From the NCBI GenBank assembly GCA_940337035.1, contig CALNHX010002283.1:121311-185310 (forward strand): 64,000 nucleotides of DNA, read 5' to 3'. This document shows, piece by piece, positions 21,101 to 32,677 of the stretch (positions are counted from its first letter, which is position 1; the number at the start of each line of letters is the position of its first letter). The translations under genes and the position numbers were made by a program. The notes under the pieces are model-generated. The model saw only the letters and a program-made list of their open reading frames with translations. It was not told where the DNA came from and did not search any database. Source of the stretch: Agriotes lineatus (taxonomy: Eukaryota; Arthropoda; Insecta; Coleoptera; Elateridae).

Positions 21101-21520
21101 CTTCAGTTGCACACAAAATTCACAATGATATGCCGACCACGAAGGAAAGTTAACTGCAAAAGAGACTGGAAAGGAAGTACAAGCATCCATTTTGTGCCAG
21201 TTGTATGACGAAATAAAAGCATTTTCGCGCCTGAAATTCTCCATGCTAAACTCGCCATGTGGATAAATAGCCGAAATGAACATTTTGAATGTTCAATATA
21301 CCGTGAGAAAACTAAGGACATAACATCTTGTTCTATATTTATTTTTGCAAATTTCCCATGGTTGCCCTTCTTACTTATATATACCTCCGCCTATTAAAAG
21401 ATTTTGTGGGGCAATAAACCATGAAGGAAGTTAAGATAACATACGATATTTACTCATAGCGAGATCAGTTTTTATATGATTCGCTAGCATCTACGAAATC
21501 TATGTAATTCTGACTGGCTA
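18112..21520 (+). other. Large COQ8 intron, 5' third
   Basis: Start of a 10.2-kb intron (18112-28332). No COQ8 coding motif is missing between the flanking exons, so it is a true intron. No repeat ends are recognised, though 18540-19900 has a mixed composition that may be old mobile DNA. A pair of exon-like minus-strand segments near 20.7-21.3 kb is listed separately. Confidence 0.6.
20703..21290 (-). pseudogene. Possible minus-strand two-exon gene remnant, unrecognised
   Basis: On the minus strand, a segment from about 21290 ends at 21077 with the donor-like GTAAGATG. A second starts at 20845 after the acceptor-like TTTTATTTCAG and runs to stops near 20730-20703. One frame of the first segment begins with ATG at about 21260 in a fair context and reads MASLAWRISGAKM, rich in arginine, lysine and serine like a mitochondrial presequence. 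Another frame ends EEHSPHNPY and would join to a hydrophobic frame YLFFWRTYSLRCLQ in the second. No single frame spans both, so if real it is broken. No family recognised; this could be chance. Confidence 0.2.
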
Positions 21521-21522
21521 AT

Positions 21523-22420
21523 TGTGATGGCTGCAAACGGCCAATGTGCTACACCTGTGCTACACTATCAGCTTCGGAAATACGCTGTGTTGAAATGAAA
21601 AGCAGGGTACTTAAGTTTTTTTTGTTCAGACTGCGAGGATAACTTGCTTCAAGTGCCAGTCCTCAGGAACTTGATAACAGAGCTGCAAGCGGAGGTTGAT
21701 AAGCTAAAAAGCAGCCAAGGTACAGGAAGCATAGTGACAGAATCTTTTATCAGCGAAGTCGCAGACAGGCAACGCAGAGCCACAAATGTAATTGTTTTCA
21801 ATGTATCAGAGGCAGCTACAGATAGCGTTGACGTCAGAAAGGAGCACAATAGGGAACAAGTCATAAACTCGATTAAGTCATTTACCAATATAAATACAGA
21901 TGGCTTGCAAATCTTTCGCCTAGGAAGAAGTGACCCCAATAATAGCAAGGCAAGACCCCTAAAGGTAGTTTTAAAAAGCGCCTAAGATGCACTTACTATA
22001 TTGCGAAACAAGCCATCAAACTTAGCAATTAAATTTGAATCCGACTAAACTCCCATGCAACGTGAACATCTGAACCAATTTAGGAAAGAGCTTCAGGCTA
22101 GAACGTATTGTGGAAGTAAACATAGTCAAACCGGCAGTTATAGTTATCACTGAAACACACCTACAACAACACATACCGAGCGCAGCTGTCAATATTCCTG
22201 GCTATGAAATTTATAGGAAGGATCGCAGCAATAGAAAAGGAGGAGGAGTTGCGATTTACATCACCAAAGACAGTGACTTAAAAATAGTTGCAACCGTTAA
22301 TCAATTATTCATTTCCAGCGATCAGATAGAAGACATGTGGCTTGATCTGCGAATCTATGAAATTTGAGTTGATTATAGGCGTTGTATATAGGACGTTAAA
22401 CTGTTTTTGAAATATCTTCT
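21523..22420 (+). mobile_element. CR1/Jockey-type LINE fragment: PHD-type ORF1 and endonuclease piece
   Basis: Bases 21523-21985 read CDGCKRPMCYTC, then (after one surplus T in a T run near 21620) FFCSDCE, a PHD-finger-like cysteine pattern known from ORF1 of CR1-group LINEs. This is followed by a coiled-coil region and RRATNVIVFNVSE and LQIFRLGRSD, the usual ORF1 RNA-binding part. After an internal deletion, 22110-22420 encodes the start of the apurinic endonuclease: AVIVITETHL, NIPGYEIYRKDRS, RKGGGVAIYI, and after another frameshift ELIIGVVYR. RT and 3' end are missing. A dead fragment lying sense to COQ8 inside its intron. Confidence 0.75.
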
Positions 22421-22689
22421 AGAAGTTTACAATATATGTGGTTTTCAACGTGTGTTTGTTCAAAGAAGAACGATCTGAAAATGTAAATTTAGTCAAAATC
22501 TATAGACATGAACAAATAAAACCATTTTAGGGAAAAATAATTGAGAAGATTTTCAAATTTGATTTTAGTGCAAAATAGATATCACACAGTGGGCTTTGAG
22601 AGTAATATAGTAGATTCTGTGCTGAATTTCTTTTCGAGATTAGTAATGTCATCAAATACAGTATTTATGTATATTGTTGTTTGTATTAT

Positions 22690-22800
22690 TTCTTTTTACT
22701 TCTTTTGTCTGAAAGACAAAGGAAGTATTGTAATCACGAAAAAATCACCTTCCGAGATTTTTTCAGATATTCACGTTTCAAGGTATCTAGATGACGAAAA
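22690..22800 (+). repeat. Interspersed repeat shared with 58590-58710
   Basis: TTTTTACTTCTTTTGTCTGA, AAAAAATCACCTTCCGAG, TTTTTCAGAT and CACGTTTCA occur here on the plus strand and at 58590-58710 on the minus strand, in the same order. The translated frames are alike (KKSPSEI.SD.HVS), so the family may once have coded, but no domain is recognised. Confidence 0.6.
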
Positions 22801-23039
22801 AGAGGTTTTCTATTTGTCAGAGAAAGACGATATTTTGCATACATATTATATATCTACCTTGCATAAAACCGGTACAATTTCATACAAATATATACAGGGT
22901 GAGCACCTTAAAAAAATAAAATTTTGTTTAGTTTTGTGTTAATTTTGAAATAAAAGGAAATAATAACTTTCACATAGGTCAGGCTTTACATTTAACGAAA
23001 ATAAGACTTAACCGATAAAGGATAATGTCACAAAAGGGT

Positions 23040-23095
23040 AAAAACGTGCAGAGCTGCAGATGCGGCGGGTTCAAACCCCAGCGGGATACAATTTT
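23040..23095 (+). repeat. Possible tRNA-like/SINE scrap with B box
   Basis: GGGTTCAAACCCCAGC fits a pol III B box (GGTTCAAACCC at 23068-23079). No good A box is found upstream and the cloverleaf cannot be drawn, so this is not a tRNA gene. It directly abuts the tail of the LINE on the other strand. Confidence 0.3.
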
Positions 23096-23099
23096 TTAA

Positions 23100-26000
23100 A
23101 AATTTGAATACATACACATACATAATCCGGTCCTCTTGTACCCGTAGGTGTCGAGGATAGTTTGCTCATCTAGTTGCTGCCTTGGTTTACAAATCGGCTC
23201 CATCGTTTCCTGTCTTTTGCCATATTTAATGCTTCGCTCCATGTTATTCCTCTTTTGTCCAATATTTCTCCTACACTTTCATTCCATGACCTTCTAGGCC
23301 TTCCCACTCTGTTTTTGCCCCACACTTTCACTTCCCACACTTTTTTCACTTGCCTGTCACTGTTCATTCTTATTATATGTCCTAGCCACTTTAGCTTTTG
23401 GTTGTCCAAGATTACATCCAGCGCTCGCACTTTAAGTTCCTCTCTTATAACTTCATTCTTTATTTTGTCTTCTCTCTTCTTCCCCGTTATTGCTCTTAGA
23501 AATTTCATCTCAGCCGCTTGGAGACGTTGTTTTCCTCTTTTGGTCAGTACCCACGTTTCCGCGCCATACAATAGTGTAGGAAGGTAAATCGTTTTGTACA
23601 CCTGCAGCTTTGTATTCCAGGTTACTTCCTTCATGTTTAAGAAGTTTTTGTACAGCGCGTGGTAGACTTTATGTGCCGATCCTATCCTGTTGTCTAACTC
23701 CTGGTCAATTGTTCCGCGAGTATTTACGAAGCTACCCAGATATTTGTAGTTACTTACTTGTTCTAAGTATTGATTGTCAATTCTTATGTTTACTTTTATT
23801 TTCTTATTTGCTATTACGGAAACTTTGGTTTTCTCTACATTGAGTTGTAAATTATACTGGGTCAGAACTTCTTTCCAGATGTCCACATTTATTTGAAGAT
23901 TTTTCTCTGAGTCCGCACATATCACTAAGTCATCGGCAAAGGCACATATTTCTAGATTTATATTCTGCAGATTTTTATAGCCGATATAAAATTTTTTCAT
24001 TTATCCTTGGCACTCTTTAATGATTTGGTCCATAACCGTTATGAAAAGCAGAGGACTAATTACCCCTCCCTGTCTCACGCCTTCGTTTGTAACAAACGTT
24101 TCAGAGATCAAATTTCCCGTTCTCACTATATTATTGGTTGTTACATATGTACTTTTAATGGCTTCTATTAGTTCTAAATCTACATTTTTCTTTTCTAGGC
24201 ATTTCCATATGGTGTCTCTTTTGATAGTGTCAAACGCTTTCCTTAAGTCAATGAAGCAGAGGAAGGCCTTCCTGTCTTTCTTTAATAGTTTTTCCGCCAG
24301 TTGTAATGTGAAGATGTGGTCTTGTACGCTGTGCCCAGGTCTGAAACCACTTTGGGCATCTTGAAGATGTGGCTCTATTGACTGTCTTAACTTTTTTTCT
24401 AATATTCCCTCATATATTTTGGCAGCGACATATAACAGGGATATTCCTCTGTAGTTGGAGCACTTCCTTACGTCACCTTTCTTGTGAATTGGCAGGATTA
24501 TGGCTGTGTTCCACTCTTTCGGAGTCGTTTTGGTGCTCCACACTATATTAAGTAATTGATGTAGTTCCTGTATTCCTCTGTCTCCTAGGTATTTTAACAT
24601 CTCGGGTGCTATCTCGTCGCAACCTGCCGCTCTTCCTATTTTGGTTTTTGCCGATATTTCTTTAACCTCGTCGATTTTAATATGTTCTTTACTACCTGCT
24701 GCTTCGTTTTCGTCATCATCTCGCATTTACTTTCTTTACTATTGTTACTGTAACTTTTCTCAGCGGTTAACAGCTCTGCAAAATATTCTTTCCATCTTGC
24801 TAATATGTCATTGTCAGCAGATAATATGTTACCTTTTTTGTCTTTTATTTGTTTTAATCTTACTACTTTCTCCTTTCTAAACGATGTTAGTGTCTTGTAG
24901 AATAGTTTTTTATTTTGATTATAGTTCCTCTCCAGTTTATTGCCGAATTGTACCCACTCTGACTTTTTGGCCTCAATTACAATTTCTTTTGCTTTCGCTC
25001 TTTGGGCCTTGTATGCTTCATACGTCTCTGCATTTCTCATTATTAAGTACTTCTTCCAAAGTTTCTTCTTTGCACTGACTTCTTTCTTAACCCTATCGGT
25101 CCACCATGTTGTATGTTTTTTGTTTCTCTTGGTTTTATTTGTTCCGCATAGTAGTTTTGCAGTTTGGGTCAGTATTGTCTTAAATCTTTCCCATCTTTTT
25201 TCAATATTATTTCCATCATCATTACTGTCCATTTTAGAAAATTCATCACTTGTCTTTGTTCTGTACTGTTGTTTTACTATATCATTTCTTAGTCTGTAAA
25301 TTCTTAGGGTTTCTCTGTCATGGTCTGTTACGTGGCTATTTACCTTATCCTTCACTTTTATGTGAAGTGTGGCTTCTAGCAGGTAGTGGTCAGTTCCTAG
25401 CTCAAATCCCCTCTTTACTCTGACATTTTTTAAATCCTTTGTTCTGTCCTTTTGTATTACTATATAGTCGATTATCGATTTCTCACCTCTGCTGATAACT
25501 TCTCTAGTTATTTTATGTATTTCCTTGTGCCTGTAAAACGTATTAGCGATAACAAGGTTGTTGTCTGTACAAAATTCTAACATGCGTTTGCCATTACCAT
25601 TAATTGTGTCTTCGCCATGTGGTCCTAGTATCCCTTTCCATCTTTTATGATCATTGCCAACTCTGGAATTAAAATCGCCAATCAGCATTAGCTCATCTTT
25701 GTAATCCCCTACTGTATCTTGCAATTTATTCCAAAAGGAGTTCTTTATAGCAGCAGTGTCGTTTTCATTAGGTCCATAGACTATTATAATCGTTAGTGGC
25801 TTCTCTTTACAGATTTCTATCACTACCTTTAGAATTCTTTCTGTAACATATTCCCATTTCTTTATTTGGTTACTATTTTCTTTCTTTATTAAGCATGCTA
25901 CTCCAGCATGGGCTATTTCTCGTTTATCCACCCCCCCCCCCCGTATATTAATAAATTCCCATTACCTATAATTTTACTACCATTTCCTTTCCATTTGGTT

Positions 26001-26458
26001 TCAATTAAGCCTACTAATATTAAATTTGACTTTTCTATCTGATCTGCTAGTTCTAATTCTTTCCTAGTTAACCCTCTAACATTCCACGTTCCTAATTTCC
26101 AAATAGCATAACCATTTTCGTTGTCCGTAAACGTTGCCATTGTCGTCTTAGTTATGTTTTTCCTGTTCTGGCGTATTAGTTTTTTGTCGGTATTATTCCA
26201 TTTGCTCTATCGCTCCACACGTACATTACGTCTCCTATTGTAATCTTTTTATATCCCATCTTAACTTTGTTTCCCTTGTTACTTTCATCCTTGGCTATCT
26301 TCCTAATTTCTGCTTGAACTTTCCTTTCATTCAATGTCAGATCATTTTCTATATACACTGTTGACCCTCTCAGTTTAGCTTTGTTTTTTAATATTTCCTG
26401 TTTTGTCTCCCAATTTTTCAGTTTATCGTTTTATTTTGCTTATTGGTTATTATTGTTA
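23100..26458 (-). mobile_element. RTE-like LINE, near full length, inactivated
   Basis: The minus strand carries, from 26458 down: an N-terminal segment with VYIENDLTLNERKVQAEIRK; the endonuclease (GTWNVRGLTRKE, LIETKWKGNG, VYGPNEND, LIGDFNSRVG, IIDYIVIQKD, ELGTDHYLLEA); a linker (TTWWTDRVKKEVSAKKKLW); and the RT (AAGCDEIAPEMLKYLG, LPIHKKGD, YRGISLL, AQSGFRPGHSVQDHIFT, FIDLRKAFDTI, GVRQGGVISPLLF, CAFADDLVICA, KYLGSFV), then a C-terminal domain ending at 23170. The 3' tail is a short (TATG)n-like run near 23110. Lesions: a 12-C run at 25931-25942 shifts the endonuclease frame, a one-base shift lies near 24725, and a TAA at 24001-24003 splits the RT. All catalytic residues remain recognisable, so decay is recent. 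It lies antisense to COQ8 in its big intron. Confidence 0.88.
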
Positions 26459-28332
26459 CTTGTTTAACCTCCACTTAAAATTTGAAAATGTATTTAATTT
26501 ATTAGAAAAGTGAAGATATTTGTACTCCTAGCTTAATTTGATTTTTAAAATTATTTAGTGCCACAATGTTGATGAGGGAAGTTCTGGGTAAAGCCTTATA
26601 CAGATTTTTTTCTTTAGACATTCAAGTTCTAAAGGGCTGTTTTTGTGCTGTTTAACCGAATATCACTTACATAGCAAATATTTATGGTGAACTAAAATTA
26701 ACACTAGAATATTTAGACTGATATATTTTGAATTCTCAAAAGTTGTGCAAATTTTTTGTTCATCTTAAAACTAATAAGGCATGCTCTTTTTTAAACAAAT
26801 TATAGTAACAAGGTATTGTTATGTTGTTACTATTTTCCAAATTAATTTGAGTATTGTTATTTATTACCGCACTCATTTTTACAAAACAAAGAATACCTTG
26901 AACCAGAATTTATTGATGAAGATAAAATATTGAACAATACACGTGGCACTTAATGAAACTCGTTTCATTTAGATACTCATAATCAATTATTAATATCTAT
27001 TGCCATTTTTGAATTTCTTTTAAAATGCGTCTAAAATGGCCATGAAAGCATGGATTTAAAGGAAAATATGGCAGTTATTAACTTACCAATATGCAGTGCC
27101 TTTTGTTTTTCTTTTGACTGTTAAAGTTTAAAAGGACACAAATTCAAAACGAAATGTCTACTATTACATTTCAAAATAATTAAAATCGATGAATTAAACA
27201 TGTATTCATTTCAGGTAATTTTTTAATGTGTGCAAAAATCCAAATTGAAGAGTATTTTCCATTATAAAATCAGTAGTTGCTTTGTAAAGAAGATGAAACT
27301 TAATTGAAGGTTACTACTACGGACATCCTTTTTATCGACGAAATATTGGCGTACCTATGTATAAATCTAACTTTACCTTGAATGTATCGACGTGAGTGAT
27401 GCAGACATCCTCTATTTGAAAAGTTTCCATTGATAATTTATTAATAAATGATCAAATACGGTGATACATTTGTAGTAATTGCAGAACGTTTTTTAGCTGT
27501 CTTAATTATGTTGAACTTTTTGGAAAACGACATATTTGAAACTGGATTGATTTTGTTACGTAATTTAGTGTCTGTCCACTGTCGCAATTAAATTTATGTT
27601 TTGATCGGCATTGATACTGGAGAAAGTGGTTTGAGTTTGAGTTTTACATCTAATTAAATTTGATGAGTATGAATTCTACCTATGGCATCGTAACTGCATG
27701 TTTTGTATCATCTTCAAAGTTAGCAGTTTGTATTTATAATATTTGCTTGTCTTTTTCCAAAATCACATTGATTGGCATTTTTTATTGAGATGACATAACT
27801 TTTTAGTTTTTAAATACGTTATAGATGACCTTACGGCAAGGACAGTTGAACATCTAAAGAATTACGATTCACGACTCTCAAAGGTTTGAGCTCCATTCTA
27901 ATAATTTATAGTGTTTGTTTGTCGGAAAACGTGGGAATTTTATAATATCAGGAATTCATTTGCAAAATATGATGAATTTAGCCCACACATTTATTAAATG
28001 AAATAACTTTGGAATATGCGTTTTCTAAATCTGCCAGAGGATTCGTTATCGACCGTCGACACGAACACCGGAAACATTCAATTTAAGAATGCATTTGTAA
28101 ATTAATTAATTAGTTAATTAATTCACTATTCATTGAACTTGAACTTTAAAAGTATAAAGTTATGCTGTAATTACTAACAAGAACAATTTATAATTCAAGC
28201 GTATAGTTTGAATATTTAAAACGTGTCAAGTGGTTTGAATAGTTTTGCAATAATTGCCTGTAATAGGAAGCCGTAATTTCTAATCAGTATTAGCACAGTT
28301 GCTTATTAGTTCTATATACTTATTATTTTCAG
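26459..28332 (+). other. Large COQ8 intron, 3' part
   Basis: AT-rich and without recognised repeat ends or coding frames. It ends with the acceptor TATTATTTTCAG at 28321-28332. Confidence 0.6.
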
Positions 28333-28485
28333 CTGGTATTACTGGATTTCGGTGCCAGTCGGGATTATCCAAAAGAATTTGTGGACAAATACGTCCGCGT
28401 AATGAAAGCTGCATCCGAGAATGATCGTCAGACAGTTTTAAAGGTTTCAAGGGAATTGAAATTGTTGACAGGCTATGAGAGCAAG
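28333..28485 (+). CDS. Coq8: COQ8 (ADCK3) kinase, DFG exon
   Basis: Fifty-one codons in phase 0 at both ends. Starts LVLLDFGASRDYPKEF, containing the DFG metal-binding motif that follows QTDPNWANF of the previous exon, and ends KLLTGYESK with donor GTGAGC. Frame is clean. Joining it to the AAG of the previous exon gives the conserved spacing between the catalytic loop and DFG. Confidence 0.93.
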
Positions 28486-28540
28486 GTGAGCAGTTATCAC
28501 AGAAATATATTTTTTTAAATTTATTGCACTGATGTAACAG
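28486..28540 (+). other. COQ8 last intron, 55 bases
   Basis: Very short intron with donor GTGAGC and acceptor GATGTAACAG, within the range of minimal insect introns. Confidence 0.85.
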
Positions 28541-28813
28541 ATAATGGAGGAAGCGCACGTCGACGCCGTCATGATTTTGGGAGAAGTCTTCCAGCGCCAG
28601 GGCGAATATAATTTCAAAGGACGAGACACCATTTTGAGAATCCAAAATTTGGTCCCCACTATGCTTTCTCACCGGCTGTGCCCCCCGCCCGATGAAATCT
28701 ATTCATTGCACAGAAAATTATCTGGAGTTTTCTTGCTCTGCGCCAAACTGGATGCTCCCATTTCCGCGAGGTCGCTATTTTTAGACATGTATGATAAATA
28801 CAAATTTGATTAG
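28541..28813 (+). CDS. Coq8: COQ8 (ADCK3) kinase, last coding exon
   Basis: Phase 0 start IMEEAHVDAVMILGEVF, then LVPTMLSHRLCPPPDEIYSL, HRKLSGVFLLCAKL and a stop at 28811-28813. This is the C-terminal lobe typical of COQ8A/B, and the length after DFG (about 140 residues) agrees with the family. AATAAA overlaps the stop region at 28815-28820, and a second signal lies at 28942-28947, the more likely one to be used. Confidence 0.93.
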   Translation: MMEEAHVDAVMILGEVFQRQGEYNFKGRDTILRIQNLVPTMLSHRLCPPPDEIYSLHRKLSGVFLLCAKLDAPISARSLFLDMYDKYKFD

Positions 28814-28941
28814 GAATAAAAATGTGCTTATTATTTATATTCAACGTTTCAAACAAATGTACATTTTTGTAAATTGTAGTTAATGTGTTTTGTAATAATG
28901 AATTATAACTTAATATCGCTTTTTTCCAAATAATTGAAATG

Positions 28942-28947
28942 AATAAA
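28942..28947 (+). terminator. COQ8 poly(A) signal candidate
   Basis: AATAAA about 130 bases after the COQ8 stop. The AATAAA at 28815-28820 is only two bases past the stop and would leave almost no 3' UTR. Confidence 0.55.
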
Positions 28948-28949
28948 AC

Positions 28950-29364
28950 GTGAAGTAACTATTATTATTAATTATTATAGAGTTGTAATCCCTATTATCG
29001 ACTTATACTGGATGCTTTTTATATTTTGTATGTCATTTACACCTTTTACTATAACATAAAACAATGACACAAAATTAAGCACATAAACATACATAGATCC
29101 AGAGGTAATATTCAGCTGGTACGAATAGGTACATCCATACCGCTTATAAAAAGTTTAAAAGTTTTCCGTGTCTGTTGTGGAAGACGTTATTCTGCATGTT
29201 ATATCCCGGTTGAGACAATAATGGCATGATCTGGCAAGTGATAACCTACTAAAACAATAAGTTATTGTGTACATTATAAATTAATAATTATAAGCAAATA
29301 CATGTTTCTGCAATATTTATTAAGCAGATTGGTTGTTGAATAACATCGCTGCGATACAACAACA
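28950..29364. other. Intergenic DNA, nothing recognised
   Basis: AT-rich; short simple runs of TTATTA near 28965. No credible frame. Confidence 0.45.
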
Positions 29365-29505
29365 ACTCCTCGGTATATAACGAAGAGCATGAGACACCAA
29401 CATCAGCCTTTAGAAAATTCTAAAGAAGCTTATAGCATGAGCAATGAAACGTCGTTTGAATCAACGACCACAGCATAACCCGGAAGAACTTACCATTATG
29501 GATAA
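29365..29505 (+). mobile_element. Penelope-like element 3' fragment
   Basis: GCATGAGACACCAACA, CTTTAGAAAA and later ACGACCACAGCATAACCCGG with GAAGAACTTACC align in order with the minus strand of 48320-48445, directly downstream of a GIY-YIG Penelope-like ORF. It is therefore the 3' end of the same family in the opposite orientation. No coding part survives here. Confidence 0.6.
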
Positions 29506-29599
29506 CAGCCGTGAAAACCTGTATTTAACTAAAATCATTGCTATTTTTGTTATTAGTGTGTGGCCATACTGCGACGTTTGTGCCTGTACAAATTAATTT

Positions 29600-30760
29600 T
29601 ACACATAAATAACGTGCTAGAATTTGATTGTCGCCAACATAAGTCACAATGGACTTCTGACGTCAATGCACGGAGACTTATTGATTAGAGCAACGTCTAT
29701 TGAGGCGCATTCTCGCGAGCAGCTAACCACGGCACATCCCTACCCGAATTCCCTAGAAGAAAACTATGATGGATGGACAGAAGGGTATAGGAATAAGGTG
29801 CTCGGCTCGTTGAAGACTCTTGAGTCCAGCGACCTGTTAGTTCCGATCCACCTGGAGGAGGCACCAGCTCTAAGCCCCAAGGGAGGAGGGGATTAGCCCA
29901 GCAGCCTGAAGCCAGAGCAAGCTTTCCAGTCGAGCTTATCCAGCCTGAAGTCGCCACTAGGTCCACCTGATCCTGCAAAGCCGACTCTGAAGCCCTGTTT
30001 CCTCCAGCGAAACGGGTCCGTAGAATCAATTCAGACCTCACCCACCTTATCCTGTAATGCGAGGCGTCGCCGGTCTGAGGCACATGAGTCCACGGACCAA
30101 CCAGAAGAATCTCTGCAGAGCTCTAAACCTGGGCCTGTGTATAATCCCTCTGGCTCGCCGATTTGCGAAACCAGAGAATACCTTTAAAACCTACTCCTGG
30201 ACTACCATCCGGTTCATCAATACTGGTACCGGAGAATAACTCTAATAAACCAGGTTACGATCTGGCTCGCCGATTCTTCGTATCAGCGAAGTTCCCTCTA
30301 AAAAACCTGCCCCCCTCCGAGCTACCCGGCTCAGAGCTCCGTAATTACGCCGTCAAATGGGAGCTTTGAGGCCTTCCTCCATTAAGCTGATTGCGGCTTG
30401 ATAAGCACGCTCTGACCATAACCACCGCTGTAGTTAAGGAAAGGCATAACTATAGCCACCTCCTGACCATCGAAGATTTGCTACTACATCTCTTCAAAGG
30501 TAACATTTTCTCTAGTACCCATTTCGCCGGCCGGAACGAACTGGCATGGGATTCTCTATCGCCTCGACAGCCAAGAATAGCCACTTATGGGTAAGTATCC
30601 CTGAAATGACCACACGTGGGCACGACCCCGTGTATCAACAAACAAGGTCGTTTATTATTATTAGTTTCAGCGTCGTCTGCTACAAACTCCCGCAGCACCG
30701 TCGCAGAGGTACTCCGACCCACGGAACCCCTTTGAAGACGTGCTAGACGTCAACGTCTAT
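29600..30760 (+). other. GC-rich, coding-like block of unknown nature
   Basis: Clearly richer in G and C than its surroundings. Plus-strand frame from 29624 stays open to 30185 except for one TAG at 29894-29896. It encodes a serine/proline-rich product (SREQLTTAHPYPNSLEE; SSLKSPLGPPDPAKPTLKP; SVESIQTSPTLSCNARR). A second frame at 30163-30369 continues PTPGLPSGSSILVPENN and ends AVKWEL. The two parts contain a local duplication: TCTGGCTCGCCGATT occurs near 30149 and 30262. No domain is recognised. It could be a decayed gag-like ORF of a retroelement or a decayed host exon. No LTR or zinc knuckle was found. Confidence 0.35.
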
Positions 30761-32677
30761 TAATTTGAATTTGTTTGATTTCACTATAATTAAGGCACAT
30801 GTGCTTTAGCATAAAGTTTATTTACACACATGGAATGTAATACTAGAGAGCATACACATAGTTTATCTAAGGTATTCTGAATCTAATCAATCAAAGCGTC
30901 AACGAATTCTGGCATTTGGCTGCTCAAAGACTAAAAGTAAAAAAGACAGCCAATTATGTCGCATGTTCGTAAATATAATTCGTGATACGATTAAGAATCG
31001 ATATATTTTTTGAAATATTAACTCACACTAGTTCTATTCTCTGGATAATACAATTCGGCCTTCGCAATCGTTGTTTTTTCGTAGTAAGAACTGACATTCG
31101 CGACAAAAAAAAATATCGATAGTAAGCGTACCACTTATGATATTACCCTTGACAACACGCATCTCATACTAATTGATGTTTAGAGCAAAATTCACATTTC
31201 GCGGTAAAAATTCACACGGTTTGATTGACTAAGCGTGTAAAACTCCCAATTTCCGACATATTCACGAAGTTCTATGAAAATAATTTATATATTATTGACA
31301 CTGACAACTTATTTTTATGACATTAAATAGCAACTGTTTTCGCCACGAAGTCTGAATTTTACTTTACATCATATAGGTATATCACTAAAATGTATTCAAC
31401 TGAAAGAAATGCTAGAGTAATGCAATTAGCACACAATGCTAGAATATACAGGGTGTCTTAAAATGCACCTGAAATATTTCAAGGATGAAACGTCCATGTA
31501 GACGTATGTCCTAAAGGTAACCGTTGCGGAATTATTTTTTATTTCATAATTTAGGTGGCCAAAATTTGAGTTCCACCGATTTTATTAAATATGTTTTTTA
31601 TTATACCTGCATCAGAATCGCCGTTTAAAGCACGCCTGAGCGTGCGAAAACAGGCGATTAAAGCACGCCAAGCTTTAAAGGTTGTCAAGGAAACAAGGTA
31701 TATAGGTAACATTATAACTTCATCGCTATCTTTATTTTGCTGACACGACTGAATGCAACAACGGACGTGGACGCGACAAAAACGTAAACAATTCTCGTAA
31801 CTATTGTACCAATATTATTATGCCCTCTCGATTTATCACGACAAAAATCATTTCTAAGTTTTTGGTGCGTAATTTATTTCCAGTATTGCAGGTATAATAA
31901 AAAATAGCGTAAAGTATTCGTGGATAACTGGTCTTTAAAACACTTGCTCTATTTCGAGCACTCCGGCTATGCCGTCGTGTTCGAAAACTCGCTCGTGTAT
32001 TAAAGCCCTTCTTATCCACTCAAACTTTAATATACTATTTTAATACATTTTTTACTTTTCGCTTTTAGAAGAGATTGTTGCGTTCTTAATACAGTTTCTG
32101 TGTTATTTCTAATAATATCTAGCCTGCTGTAATATTGGAGTCAGGTTTAACGAACGAGGTGGTCATACCGCGAGTTACCCTGCTCTAATCTATCTTCCTG
32201 GAAAATGTGCGGTAAGCTTAGTTCTTACACTAAAGCCTATGTCACACCATCAGTGAGTTTGACAAACTAAACTGATCAGTCTGCTTTAATGACGTCAGCT
32301 TTGTAGTGTGGTCAAACTTTTCTAATTTTAGAGGCGTCTCTAGTTCCATCAGTCTGTTTCATGCGAATTCTTTTCTGATTGGTTAAAAGTTGAATTCAAC
32401 AAAAAGGCGTGAAATATACGGAAACCTTGAACTTTGTTATATTAAAATTTAACCTCGAATATTCAATACTCGATTTTCGTTTTGATTTAAGCTGTGTTTA
32501 ACGTATAACCTCGTGTTTGTATATTTTGTTAACAATAGTAATTAATTTCGTAACATGGCTCGTATTCCCGGCCAAGGCCACCATTTCGTTTTAATAACCG
32601 AAGTTTTGACCATAACTTTCTTTTACTTCGCTTTTATGATTTTTTTGTTTATACAGCTAACCCTGCTAGTAATACGG
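30761..32677. other. Unassigned DNA with repeat fragments
   Basis: No gene. ATACAGGGTGTCTTAAAATG at 31447 looks like one end of a TA-flanked transposon whose partner end was not found. Around 31610-32050 a repeat with TTTAAAGCACGCC and GAGCACTCCGGCTATGCC resembles the palindromic hairpin families seen elsewhere, but a clean inverted end pair could not be set. Confidence 0.4.

Noticed and set aside
23170..26458. Plus-strand open frames opposite the RTE-like LINE
   Set aside because: They are antisense shadows of the endonuclease and RT frames, rich in Leu/Phe/Ser as expected for antisense reading.
27826..27890. Possible extra COQ8 exon in the large intron
   Set aside because: The flanking exons join in phase with the conserved spacing between QTDPNW and DFG, leaving no missing residues.
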